64,000 bases of DNA. Origin: Mesostigma viride. Lineage: Eukaryota > Streptophyta > Mesostigmatophyceae > Mesostigmatales > Mesostigmataceae. The stretch spans positions 18,501-82,500 of the forward strand of contig RPFO01001040.1 of the NCBI GenBank assembly GCA_009746045.1. Direction: 5' to 3'. Within the stretch, counting starts at the first letter, position 1, and each line of letters opens with the position of its first letter. Positions 1 to 9,998 of the stretch are shown piece after piece. Under the pieces are notes generated by a model. The model had not been told where the DNA came from and did no database searches. It saw nothing but the letters and a program-made list of their open reading frames with translations. A program made the position numbers and the translations under genes.

Positions 1-741
1 TCGGCGTACCTTCGTGCTCTTCCCATGGCCCCCCCATTCGCCTTGGCTCCCAGCCACTACTCGGTGGCGCTCCGGCACCAGCTATTTGCCCCGCAGCCTC
101 TTGTTCCGGCCGGGCGGCCTTGTGGTAGCTGTGGGCAGCCGCTGGATCCCACGGGGACTCACTACCTTGCCTGCATGGGGGGCCAACAGAATCAGAATTG
201 GTATTTGTATTTGCACACTGTCCTCCTGACGGTGGTGCTCGCCATGATTCGGTCGGTTTTCCCCCACGCGAACATCCGATCCGAGGATGCGGATGGCGCT
301 GCCTTCTATTCCCCCAACCACCGGCCTGACATCGTGGTGCTGGACTTTGAGGGGGGTGGCCGGCATCTGCTTATTGACGTTTCGGTGGCGCGGCCCTTGG
401 CTCTTAGCCACGTGGCTGGGGCCTCCCTCACGGCAGGTTACACGGCGGACCGGGCGGAGCGGGCCAAGCTCCTGGCCTACGGCGACGTCGGGCACCATCG
501 TGTGGTGCCCTTTGTCCTGGAGGAGTTTGGGGCCATGGGGCCCCTGACCTCCGCCTTCTTCAAGGAGTGTTGCCGGCTCCGGGAGGACCGGCTGGACCTG
601 GAGGGCCAGCGGGCCCCATGGTCGGCGCGGACCTGGACGTCATATTGGCGTCAGCGCTTGTCGGTGGCGCTGACTCGGGCCATGGCTGACATCATGCTCC
701 GCCGTACGCGGGCTGATTTTGCGGTGCAGCAGGGCTATTAG
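1..741 (+). CDS. LINE C-terminal domain, restriction-like endonuclease type (5' partial)
   Basis: Open from the window edge to TAG; the first ATG is at 25 (238 aa) but the protein probably begins upstream. Seen: a C-x2-C-x9-H-x3-C knuckle (C33, C36, H46, C50), then RPDI (residues 100-103) and LLIDVSV (115-121), the spacing of a PD-(D/E)xK fold. Known: R2-like non-LTR retrotransposons end with a CCHC knuckle followed by such a nuclease, which nicks the target for target-primed reverse transcription. Inference: this is the C-terminus of a LINE ORF2. The last catalytic lysine is not obvious. Its 3' UTR follows at 742-875. Degenerate relatives lie at 1005-1268 and 59375-59583, which supports a mobile family rather than a host gene. 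Confidence 0.6.
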   Translation, partial: SAYLRALPMAPPFALAPSHYSVALRHQLFAPQPLVPAGRPCGSCGQPLDPTGTHYLACMGGQQNQNWYLYLHTVLLTVVLAMIRSVFPHANIRSEDADGAAFYSPNHRPDIVVLDFEGGGRHLLIDVSVARPLALSHVAGASLTAGYTADRAERAKLLAYGDVGHHRVVPFVLEEFGAMGPLTSAFFKECCRLREDRLDLEGQRAPWSARTWTSYWRQRLSVALTRAMADIMLRRTRADFAVQQGY

Positions 742-875
742 GTTCCTCCCGTTAGGCGTTTCCATTGGTCTTATCGTAGTATAGAGCTTTGACATGGCTC
801 TGTATATAGGTTTATAGCTGGGCGTTTGCTTTGGTTTGAGTGATTTCACTCTGCTGTAAGTAATTATATTTTTAA
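742..875 (+). other. LINE 3' UTR and tail
   Basis: Follows the stop codon of the nuclease-like ORF. The same sequence recurs at 59443-59583 with a few changes, including the GGGCGTTTGCTTTGGTTTGA stretch and the terminal GTAAGTAATTATATTTTT. The shared end marks the 3' terminus of this LINE family. Confidence 0.7.
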
Positions 876-941
876 TATATATTTAAAAATATAATTACTT
901 ACAGCAGAGTGAAATCACTCAAACCAAAGCAAACGCCCAGC
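817..941. repeat. 59-bp perfect inverted repeat made of LINE 3' ends
   Basis: Arms 817-875 and 883-941 are exact reverse complements around a 7-bp AT loop. The left arm is the last 59 bp of the LINE 3' UTR. The right arm is the same tail in the opposite direction, cut at the GCCCAG end. This is either a tail-to-tail insertion of a severely 5'-truncated copy or a fold-back rearrangement. The copy at 59375 has only the left arm. Confidence 0.9.
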
Positions 942-955
942 GCTCGCAGTATATA

Positions 956-995
956 TGCTCACGTGACGTCACGTGTCTATTAATTAATTAATTAA
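956..995. repeat. ACGTGACGTCACGT palindrome with TTAA microsatellite tail
   Basis: A perfect 14-bp palindrome at 961-974 is followed by CTAT and four TTAA units. A nearly identical module, with a CAG-type insertion in the palindrome, sits at 57847-57893. It looks like a retroposon 3' terminus with a tetranucleotide tail. Confidence 0.6.
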
Positions 996-1004
996 CCAGC
1001 GCCA

Positions 1005-1268
1005 GGGTTACACGGCGGATGGGCTGAGCGGGCCCGCAAGCTCCTAGCCTAAGGCGATGTTGGGCACCGTCGCCGGTGTCGTGCATGCCCTATGTCCTGG
1101 ATCAAGAGGAAGTCCATGCACCGACCGGTCGGGCCCCATGGTCGGCACATGCCTCGGGACTACATACTGACACCAGCGCAGGCCTGTTGTTGGCGCTTAC
1201 CCGGGCTATAGCCGACATCACTGCTCCGCCGCACGCGGGCCGTTTTTGCGGTGCTGCGTGGCTTTTAG
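1005..1268 (+). pseudogene. Degenerate copy of the LINE nuclease-like C-terminus
   Basis: The stretch from GGTTACACGGCGGA to the GCTTTTAGG end aligns by eye with 430-741 but has several indels and substitutions, so no frame stays open. It starts abruptly after the TTAA tail and is therefore 5'-truncated. No function is expected. Confidence 0.65.
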
Positions 1269-1318
1269 GTTGTTTGGCCATACCTATGTATGTACCTCCA
1301 TGACCACCGCCGCTGGTG

Positions 1319-1700
1319 CATGGAGCAACCCCGCCCTACCCCGGATCGTCAAGCGTGACCTCTTCAAGGTCGTCATTCTGACGATCCTGACCTACGGCGC
1401 CGAGACGTGGGCACTGACGCAGGAGCTGGAACAACGACTCGACGGCGCCGTCACCAAGATGCTGCGCAAGGCCCTTAACTTCCCCTTTGGTTTCACATTA
1501 GTAATGCGGATTTGTACGCTGATTTGCCCTATGTTTCCCACATTATTAGGCACAGGCGCCTGGGCCTAGCCGGGCACCTGGCCCGCACAGATCAGGTAGA
1601 TACATCAGATAGACTAGCTGGCACCAAGCCCGCCCAGCCTGGGCGATATGTCCTCACCTGGCGTGCCCCCGGCCGCGCGCGGCAGGGCCGCCACCCGTGA
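1319..1700 (+). pseudogene. LINE reverse transcriptase thumb-region fragment
   Basis: Frame 1246-1569 shows LTYGAETWALTQELEQRLDG; the next frame (from 1512) shows HIIRHRRLGLAGHLARTDQ. These match in order YGCEAWTL and HTIRHRRLLFAGHLARTDQ of the minus-strand RT at 1965-3247, so this is a second, plus-strand copy of the same LINE type with a frameshift near 1500. Only the region after the polymerase core remains. Coding similarity stops near 1700. Confidence 0.7.
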
Positions 1701-1827
1701 GTTTTCGTGATAGACTCGGCATGGACATGTACGTGCTTCACTAGACGTGACGCGCTCACCCCCGGGCAGCCTCCTGGTTTGTCTGTAATACTGGAGGCAG
1801 ATGGTGCGCAAGGATAGATGGCAAGTA

Positions 1828-1964
1828 GTAAGTAAGTAAGTAAGTAAGTACTTGCGTGTCATGCGCAAAGGCATGCCACGGAGTACTATGCTAATCTCAT
1901 TAGAAAAATAATTACACAAAAGGTTAGACAAATATCGTCTGCATCATCCCCCAACCGTTAAGCA
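1828..1964 (-). other. 3' UTR and TTAC tail of the minus-strand LINE
   Basis: Read on the minus strand, about 115 nt follow the RT stop codon and end in a (TTAC)n run (1828-1850 on the plus strand as GTAA units). A diverged copy of this UTR is at 41710-41836 in plus orientation, also ending in CTTAC units. That pair defines the family's 3' terminus. Confidence 0.7.
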
Positions 1965-3247
1965 CTAGATGGGGATGTAATCCTCATCCGAGCTGTCCTC
2001 TACTGTAATGGCAGACGAGGCGGTAGTGTAGCGGCTATCCTCAGGACCAATAACCTCCACCTGCGGACTTCTACCCTGGCTAGCAACGGGCCGCGGGGCC
2101 CGTGGGGAGAAAACAGGAGCATACCCCTCGGGGAGGTGCTTATCGCAGATGGCAGCCCATTTCTCCTTGTCAATCATGCGGGCGCGGAGTACGGATAGTC
2201 CCAGAAGCCCTGCATCTTCAAGCAGTTGTGTCACATAGGTCCGGGTCGCGCCGCGCCGGTGCCCGGCGCGCGCAAGTTTGCCAGTGGGTTGCGATGGGAC
2301 AAGGGGACCCTGCCATAGTAGGAGGAGGTGTCTACCTGGTTGGCCCGTCTTATTAAGCCCCCCGGCAGGGCCCACATCGGTATTCACCTGGTCTGTGCGG
2401 GCAAGATGGCCGGCAAAGAGGAGGCGGCGGTGTCGGATGGTATGGGTGACAAGAGGGAGCTCGCAGTAGAGCTCGGCCCGGGTGCGGCGTTCTTGGTAGC
2501 GGACGCCGAGGATATGACGGAGCATTCGAGTGACGGTGCCGTCAAGCTGCTGGCTCAGCGCCTGGTCCAGGGTCCACGCCTCGCAGCCATAAAGGAGGAT
2601 GCTGAGGACAAGGGCCTTGAACAGAATGCGCTTGCGTCGCTCACTCAGGTAGCGACAGGTCCAGAACCTGTCGAGGCGGCGGAGGGCCGCCCAGGCCTGG
2701 CCAATGCGGGTGTTGATGTCGTCGGCCGTGGAGGGAAGCCAGCTGCCAAGGAGCTTGAAGCGAATCGCCGGGGGGACGGGGCTGCCGTCTAGCAAGAGGA
2801 GGGTGGGTGGGGCTATCCCAGCAGGGAAGCCGATGGCCATGACCTCCGTTTTCTTGCTGATCATAAGCCCCACCACCCGCGCTTCCAGTGATAAGCTGTC
2901 TAGCCACAGTTGGGCTGACTCTGGGGTTTCCACGAGTGTCGTGTCATCAGCGTAGATCAGATCGCTCAGGCGGTAGGGTGGGTCAACCCCGCCGTAGCTG
3001 GCGTACTCCGTGACCTCGATCCCCGGCGGGCGCCCCTCCACCCGGGCGAAGCGGGCTTGTGCACGCCGCATAATATAGTCCACCATAATGATGAATAGAT
3101 ATGGGGAGAGCACACAGCCCTGCCGCCTGTGGCACACCCCGGTGTGCAGGGGAAACGCCGGAGTGACGCCGTCGGCGGTACGGACCTGGGCTTGGGACCC
3201 TTCATAGAACTGGCGGATGATCTCAACGATGTACGATGGGACACGGA
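1965..3247 (-). pseudogene. LINE reverse transcriptase, C-terminal half (severed by element B)
   Basis: An open minus-strand frame runs to TAG at 1965-1967. Counting from an apparent ATG that actually lies inside the inserted LTR, residues 47-53 are QGCVLSP (RT motif B), YADD is at 103-106 (catalytic motif C), then come a thumb with YGCEAWTL and HTIRHRRLLFAGHLARTDQ, and an acidic C-terminal tail. Known: this is the polymerase of target-primed non-LTR retrotransposons. The frame is cut at 3247/3248 by the LTR of element B. The preceding part, with motif A, is at 26260-26451 beyond the other LTR, and the 5-bp duplication ACGGA flanks both sides. Confidence 0.88.
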
Positions 3248-3314
3248 TGTTGCATCCCAACGCAACAGTAGCCTGTGTTACGCTCCCGCCGTAACTGCTT
3301 GGACGTAGAGTTTG

Positions 3315-3599
3315 TTACGTCCGTTCAATCGCCCCAGGTTCCGCTGAATTTGGACAAGTGTGCAGAAAGTTATACATCATGATACCGACTTGGTGCAGCC
3401 GGTTATGCATGTACCCGGTCGGAACCAATGTGGTACCGTCCGGCAGGTTTAGGTATATCGTCAGCACCTGCGCTGTGTAGTACCTACCGTGGCAACAACA
3501 GCCAGCATGCACCCTTGTGCCGAATGCGTCTCTAATTGTGTGTACCATGTTTGCTAAGGGCCGGATGGCCCGGCGCCTTTTAGTAGGACCAAAAGACAA
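3315..3599 (-). other. Antisense ORF inside the element B LTR (doubtful)
   Basis: 94 codons from ATG to stop on the strand opposite to the element. It is repeated in the 3' LTR at 25597-25878 with 93 codons, because the only length difference between the LTRs is a multiple of three. No domain is recognised. An open frame of this size can occur by chance, and the two LTRs are too similar for conservation to mean much. Confidence 0.2.
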
Positions 3600-3687
3600 G
3601 TGGGAATTGTGGACATAAATGTGTGTGCCACGTACTTAGTATTATTTGTGTGGTTGCGCCCGACGGCCCATGTCGGCCCACTGTCAA

Positions 3688-5466
3688 TGTCCCAATGTCC
3701 AGGAAAAGGCCTCAATTGAGGCCTTTTTTATATTGGGTGTTGCATGCAGCCAAACAACTTTTTTCCAAATATGAGCATAGGCCATGCATTATTATGATTG
3801 TTTTGGGGTTGCCAGCACTTAACATCAGTCATATAGCCCCAATACCTATTTAATTATGATTTAACAAAACAGGGTGTCGCTGCGGTGGCACCATAAACAC
3901 AGCATGACCATAGATGCAAGCAGAAAAAAGGCGCTAGTACTCAGTTCCCTCTGCCTCTTAGGTGTCTTTTGGACCTTACGAGGTTTCCCCACAACACGGT
4001 AAGCATGGCATGACATGGCATGCTCCCCAAGGGACGCCTCATACACAATTGCACGGCCGGGGCTGTCGCGCAGCACTGCAGGCAGCAACAGCCTGCCATG
4101 GGTATTGCACGTAACCATGAGGAATCCAAAGCCTCTATTACAAACACGCACAAGGATCATGCATTATAATGATAGGTGTGACCTTCCAAGCGCTCAGCTT
4201 CACTCACATAGCCCCAATATCTACGTTGTTACGGTATATTCTGACAGGGGTTTGCTGCCGCGGCAGCAGATGAACAGCACATGGCAAGATATACAAGCAT
4301 AACTGGACACCATTTGCACTGTCTTCTAGACCTCTAGCTTGATTTTAAGCTTTGCAAGGGTTGCCTGAGACATGGCCAGCATGGCAGGAACTGCCATGCT
4401 TCTTATGGAAAGCAAACACGTCTACACGGTGGGGGCCAGCCGCAGAGCACTGCACGAAGTAATATAGCCTGCCTTACGTCACCTCGGCACTAGGCGCCGA
4501 TAGGCAGCTAAAAACTGGCGATATCACAAGCAAATCGATGCCATTCCCTTTCTACCACCAGGACGCACTTACCTTTCACACCCGTCACACCCGGGATCAC
4601 TAAGCACGCATATGCGTTGGCGCTGAACGTGGCTGCATCAGAAAAGCTGTTCAAGCTCGGCGTTTTCAAGTTGTCCGGAAGCGATGCAGCCCGCAAATCT
4701 GGCCGGACAGACGCTCCATGCGTCGTCCATTGACGTATGAAAGCGGCTGCAGCGGCCTCACCAGCGCTGTTCGCATAATTGCGCTCCCATATCTGGGGGC
4801 GCGCGCGCGTTTATTGTCCGCAACCCAGTTTTTCCTAGCTAAAAACACCCCTTCCTCTACCTATGGATTCACGACAAAAGGCTCAAATATAACCAGCGCC
4901 CCTTTAGTCACGGCTGCCCCAACATCCCCCCCCGCCGTTCCGCTAGTCTCCTTCCCGACATATCGAAGCATCGTCCTGCTGGCAGGCGCACTATCAACGC
5001 CATCTACGCCCCATCTGAACTTCACTAACCTGGCATTCAGCACACAAATAACGAACCCACGAATTTATAAATCGACTTTTGACACATTTAGCGGTCGGGC
5101 TAGCTTCAAGGATAATTTATCTGCCCAACGCGCTCCATACTTCTCGAAATGATGCACGAACGTGGCCATACGGTCCATTTTACTCGAGGCCGCCATGGTC
5201 GTGCATTCGTGAAAATTCCTCGTCCCGTTGCACGAAAGTGGCCAAAATAGGTACTTTTCCACCTCACGTATTTTTCAGTAACCGTCGACCCCTGTCGACC
5301 CCAACGGGTCAGGACGCTCAGCACATGTACCAGATTCGCGCCACTGGGGCCGGACGACCCATAGGACCGGTCCTTCCCGCCAAAATACCGTACTTTGTGA
5401 GATCTTGGTAAAAAAGGCCTCAATTGAGCCAAAAGGCCTCAATTGAGGCCTCTGGACACTGAGACA
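3688..5466. mobile_element. T1: 1,779-bp TIR DNA transposon, non-autonomous
   Basis: The other LTR of element B gives the empty site (CTGTCAAGTGTGG at 25961-25973), so the ends are exact. Flanking TCAA at 3684-3687 and 5467-5470 is the target duplication. The left end TGTCCCAATGTCCAG and the reversed right end TGTCTCAGTGTCCAG form the TIR. Just inside each end is the 18-bp self-palindrome AGGCCTCAATTGAGGCCT, with a second partial copy on the right. No transposase frame is visible. An internal segment (3781-3860) recurs in diverged form at 4157-4225. The superfamily is not assigned. Confidence 0.85.
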
Positions 5467-5763
5467 TCAAGTGTGGTCAAGACAGAGCCGGTGGCAAGGA
5501 ATATTAGCAAGGAAGGTGGCCCAACCTTCGCACGCGCTTGATACTCAGCTATGGAGTAGCGTCACTACCCTCCCCCTGGGGAGTGATTAGTTTTTCAACC
5601 TTGTCCCATTTAGGTAAAGCCGACCCTGGCATGATTGATAATTTGTATTAATGACGATATTGTAAATTGGCATTGCATCCCCTGTCCAGTAGGAAAAGAT
5701 CTTTCGCATTTGAATTAGGTGCTACCTCGGCCCGAGGTTAGACGCCGGGGCTAGGATGTTACA

Positions 5764-5782
5764 ATGGACTCGGAGGAACACC
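5764..5782 (+). promoter_or_regulatory. Primer-binding region of element B
   Basis: ATGGACTCGGAGGAACACC directly follows the LTR end. The first 13 bases are the same as after the 5' LTRs of A1 and A2. TGGACTCGGAGG would pair with a tRNA ending CCTCCGAGTCCA. I cannot name the tRNA. Confidence 0.6.
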
Positions 5783-8700
5783 TGCAGCGGACAGCCCATG
5801 GCTGCAGCGTTTAAATTTAAACATCGTCATGCATTTTATCACCTGCCATCACTTTGATGCAGTCGGGCAAGCGACATAAGGTACGTTTTTCCTGTTGAGC
5901 AAGATCCGTAGTGCTGCCTTAGATATAGGACACCGGATACTCCACGAAATAAACAGATAGAAGCCTGGCAATCTTCTGTCTAGGTAGAGCCAAAACGTAG
6001 TGAATTTACCCTTGTTTTTGCAGCCCTGCCTGGGCAGCAACGTGTAATTTAGACCCCTTCTGCTGATCACGCACCTCGACCCCGGTGCAGCCCTTGACAG
6101 CAAGCGTTAGTAGCTCGTCCTTTTAGTGACGATTCCCTTCTCGTATGCATTATAAAAAGTATGATTTAGCTTTCACAGACCTGGCCGCCTGTCAAGTTGC
6201 TTTTGCCTGGCCGCCATAGCCCCTTTCCTTGATTATAAAGCGACCAGATTCGGGTCGCCCTGCATGATAGCAGAGTAAACTGAAATCTTGTGCGTCACTT
6301 GCTGCACGAATCTGACCCTTTTTGACGATCCGGTTGCTGCGTAGAGTAACCTGTGGCATGGCTGGCGCAGATTAGCCCAAGTTGCCTGCGTTGGTTTCCC
6401 CTTTTTCTTTATAAACACGAGAGGACAATAGATCTGCCCGGACACCAAGCCCCCGGTCGCCGAGCCTTTGTTTTCTGCATGATATTCGTGGTTCTTGGGG
6501 AATTTACCCACTGGGTTTTTCCCATTCAGTTATTTTGACTGCGAGCAACGACATCGTTAGCCTCTTGCTTGTTGTTTTGAACTTTCATGTCAGCCCCCTT
6601 TGCTGGTTCATTGTCTCATGAGTGGTAGCAAGAATGTTTTTTCTCTCCCATATCCTTCGTGGATTGCTAATCCTTCTTGTTATCACGTCAACCTTTGGCA
6701 TGTTCATACTTCGATTATGCTATTGTTGGCTTGTAATCCAATTTTCTGTGTGCAGCCCCATGTCACACAGTTCAATACGTCTCCCACCTGATTTCTGTTG
6801 TTTGGGCTTGAAACCTAAATTTCTGTGTGTAGCCCCACCAGGTCACACATTTTATGTCACGCTTCTGACCAAGATGTTTGCACCAAACTTTTTATAGTTG
6901 GATAGCTGCAGATTACCTTTCCTACAGCTGGAATCCCTCTATCTGCAGCAGGTTGCAGCTCATCACATCATGCCCATGAATCTCTGCTTCCGCCCCATGT
7001 GGCTATGACAAACAGTTCAACCCTCTGCTGTCTCTCAGCTCTTGTCTCGTACCTCAAGTGCTTTTGGCTGTCCCATCCTACTGACGTGCCCTTGTACACT
7101 TTCCATAGTGAGAGCTGTGCGTTTACCTCGCTTTGGCAATAACCGCTACATTGCCCTGTGTTGTAGATGTAGCATGCTATTTTACTCTCACGTCACCGTC
7201 TTCGGATGGCTCACCCTGTGGCATGTCCCCGTACAGCATCTGACCCAAGCACGTGCCATCAAGCACGTGATGTAGCCCCAAGCACGTGCCATCCTCACGT
7301 GTTTCTGTTCCCACAAGTGCTCAGATGACGCTCGTATCAGCTTTGGCATCATGAGCCTAATTCTTATAGTATAAATCGTAACATCTTACCTTGGTATGTG
7401 TGTTGTACTGTATCCTCCTAGTGATACTATATGACTCCGTGCCTGGTTATTTATTTTATTTGTCCCGTGCCCCCATGGTTGCTAAGGAGTAGCATTGGCT
7501 GCTCTAGTTGCCATTCTACGTACGTCTTAAGTGTCTGCCTTGTTCACCCTTCCTACATTTTCTCCCTTGTATACGGTTCTCGTGGGACCCCACATACCGC
7601 AGGGTTCTTGCTATCTTCCTAGCTTTGTACCCTGCCCTGTTATGTGAGGGGGGAGGGGTGCTACCGCAATAAAGCTAGCATTGTTGCTTGACAGCCACCC
7701 ATACCCAGCCAATCCTCGCTTCCTTGGCTAGTTTTTATTAGTTTTTGTAGGTGTATTTTCTGGCACGATCATGCGCACATGCACTTCCTATGTCTATTGT
7801 GCAGTGTTCCTTCTGCACCCCTATGAAGCTAGTGCTGTTTGCCTACTCTCGTGTGTTGGCTGTGCAGCCCTATAGGTGAAATGTCCCCTTTTGCTAAGCG
7901 TTGCTTTCGTTCTATACCCTATAAATGATAGCAAGCGCTTGTCCTTGGTGCGCGTCCCAGCTACACCGATAATCGGACATTACTGTATGGTGTTTTGAGG
8001 CGCACCATTGATGGTAACCCTGACGCTTCCCTGCCATGTACTCTTGATGTCCATATCCCATGTGGTGTGCCGATGCACTGCCACAAGTGTCATAAGGGAC
8101 TCGCCAGCCCCAAAGAGTCTTCTCTTCATTACCTATCATAGTGTATTCAATAAACTCGAGGTGTTGTTATGACGCTATGTTGTACCCAGTTGACGGAGAC
8201 AACTGTTGTTCAGAAAGTTCTCCCTGGGTTCCTGCCACTCTTGACTGGTCCTTGGCCCCGCCTGCGCAGATCTACACCGCCTGCAGCCCTTATGATAGTT
8301 TCCGCATAGAGCATGTTGTCACTTGCTCAATCATGATATCCTAGCTAAAGAATGTCTCTTTTGTTTAGCTCTGCCTGAGTGCATGAATCCTAGAGAAATC
8401 TACTCCCTTATTATGATGATGAGGATTGCTTCAAATGCTATGTTCCCATCATGCACAATGATTTCTTCCGAGCCCCTCTTGGTGGAGATATTGAGTATTT
8501 GTGTTCAGTCATGTGGACACTTGTTTGGCATAATTAAACTGTTATGTGGTTTAAGAATCGCCTGACATGATCAGATGGCCCCCTGCTCGTTGAGTCCGTT
8601 TGGTGATTTTTCCATGCCTCCCAATCAATGGACGTGATTTTTTTGATGCAGCGGTAACTTTGGCCTAACTCATCTTTAGTTGACATTCGTAACATGTGCC

Positions 8701-8894
8701 CACGCAATTTCCTCCTACATATATGTGAGGCTCCATGGCATGACAATGCAACTACTGGCGTACCCCTTACTAATGCTAGCATGGTGGGCTTTTGCTCGCT
8801 GCCCCACACAGATCCTATATATCATCTCCCACTAATTGCAGCAATGAATGCATGCCATGTGACTGCCGTACTTACTAGGACAAGAACGGGCATA
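5783..8894. other. Interior of element B, left part; no gene recognised
   Basis: About 3.1 kb of AT-richer sequence. Frames are short (under about 95 codons) and none shows a recognisable motif. It is assigned to element B only because it lies between that element's primer-binding region and the A1 insertion. Confidence 0.6.
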
Positions 8895-8899
8895 CCACT

Positions 8900-9471
8900 T
8901 GTTACGTCGCGTAACAATTCGTTGTAGTTACGGACGTAAATTAGGTCCTTTGCCTCGGTTGTCCCTAGGTTTACGTTTAGGCTCCTACCGGGACATTATT
9001 GTTCTCGTAACAGTACTGTGGTACATTGGGTGCCGTTGGGCGCCGCGCCGCGTACTTTACTAGTGGTCCTGATCCTGTGGTAGAATGTAGTGGACCAGCG
9101 TGCATCAGTAGATTTAGTGGACCAACGTGCACCTGTAGGCGAGGGCCATGTCGGCCCGAGCGTGTTGGACCGTTGGTGACCATTTATGCGCGTTCTACCC
9201 CTTGTGTGTGCACTCGGCGTGTGTTAAATGAATTAACACATATTAGCTTGGGTCACGGCAGTGTAGTTGTGTTTCCTTCCTCTTTTCCTGGAGTAAACGG
9301 GTTTGACTAAATGGCCTATGGCATATTACAGTAGTACATATGTAAATGCATTGAGATCTGGTTCGTCTCGGTCGTCTTTCGCTAGGGGTGCAAATAGAAG
9401 TGGCCTTACTAGTCTAGGTAGTATCAGGACAGGTAGAGGTAGAGGTGGCGGCCGAGGCTTGCGGCGTAACA
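8900..9471 (+). repeat. 5' LTR of A1
   Basis: 572 bp. The first 17 bases, TGTTACGTCGCGTAACA, are themselves a near-perfect palindrome whose arms equal the terminal inverted repeat of the LTR. The LTR also contains the ATG of the RGG-rich ORF at 9318. Confidence 0.95.
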
Positions 9472-9626
9472 ATGGACTCGGAGGTAGTTTAGATAGAGAG
9501 CGAGACGACGATCCTTTGCAACATACGTCATTGAATCAACCCTTCCGCGGCTGGGAAAAAGAAGACGACACCTACTTGACAGGTAATGGGCGGGTCGCCG
9601 TCAAGCTAGGGGATAGTGCTGCCTGA
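9318..9626 (+). CDS. RGG-rich ORF starting inside the LTR (A1)
   Basis: 102 codons from ATG 9318, which lies in the LTR; the frame crosses the LTR end and primer-binding region into the leader and stops at 9624-9626. The middle reads RTGRGRGGGRGLRRN, an RGG-box-like basic segment often found in RNA-binding proteins. The matching ORF in A2 (27704-28003) keeps frame and RG tract, differing by a few residues and a different C-terminal end. It is the first sizeable ORF on the expected genomic transcript. Whether it is translated is inference, and a chance frame through an R/G-biased leader is possible. Confidence 0.45.
   Translation: MAYYSSTYVNALRSGSSRSSFARGANRSGLTSLGSIRTGRGRGGGRGLRRNNGLGGSLDRERDDDPLQHTSLNQPFRGWEKEDDTYLTGNGRVAVKLGDSAA
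9472..9490 (+). promoter_or_regulatory. Primer-binding region of A1
   Basis: ATGGACTCGGAGGTAGTTT follows the LTR. It is identical in A2 (27858 onward) and shares its first 13 bases with element B. It probably pairs with a tRNA 3' end ending CCGAGTCCA. Confidence 0.6.
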
Positions 9627-9998
9627 TTCAGGACACGCCCTGCCTAGAAGTTAGACCTGCTCGAAGCGGAAAATCCTTTCGTAGATAGCTCCTTTTCCTC
9701 GTCTTGTTTTCCTTAGAAAGATGGTTTACTGCCGTAGACAGTTGCTGGTTTTGGTTCGACGATAGAGAGACGGCTAGCGTCTCGTAGATTACCCTTTTTC
9801 TGCATCGTGCCTGCTTCGTATTTAGACGACCCATCGCCGGACGCAGAATTCTTGAAACCGGATACTTACGACCACCTGGCGCTGGAAACATCGTCCCTAC
9901 GTGCGTCGTCAATCTGGTTCGGTTTCAGACACCCGAGATAAGTCGCCTTCTCCTCGTTCTCCTCATTTGACTGCTCAAGACCTACCAGGTGCGTTACC

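Larger units (their letters stand above)
3248..5763 (+). repeat. 5' LTR of element B, interrupted by T1
   Basis: Starts TGTTGCATCCCAACGCAACA, a terminal hairpin, and ends GGATGTTACA. Removing T1 and one TCAA leaves 733 bp. The 3' LTR is 730 bp; the difference is one CAT triplet near 3378. The two LTRs are nearly identical, so the insertion is recent relative to the LINE it disrupts. Confidence 0.9.
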
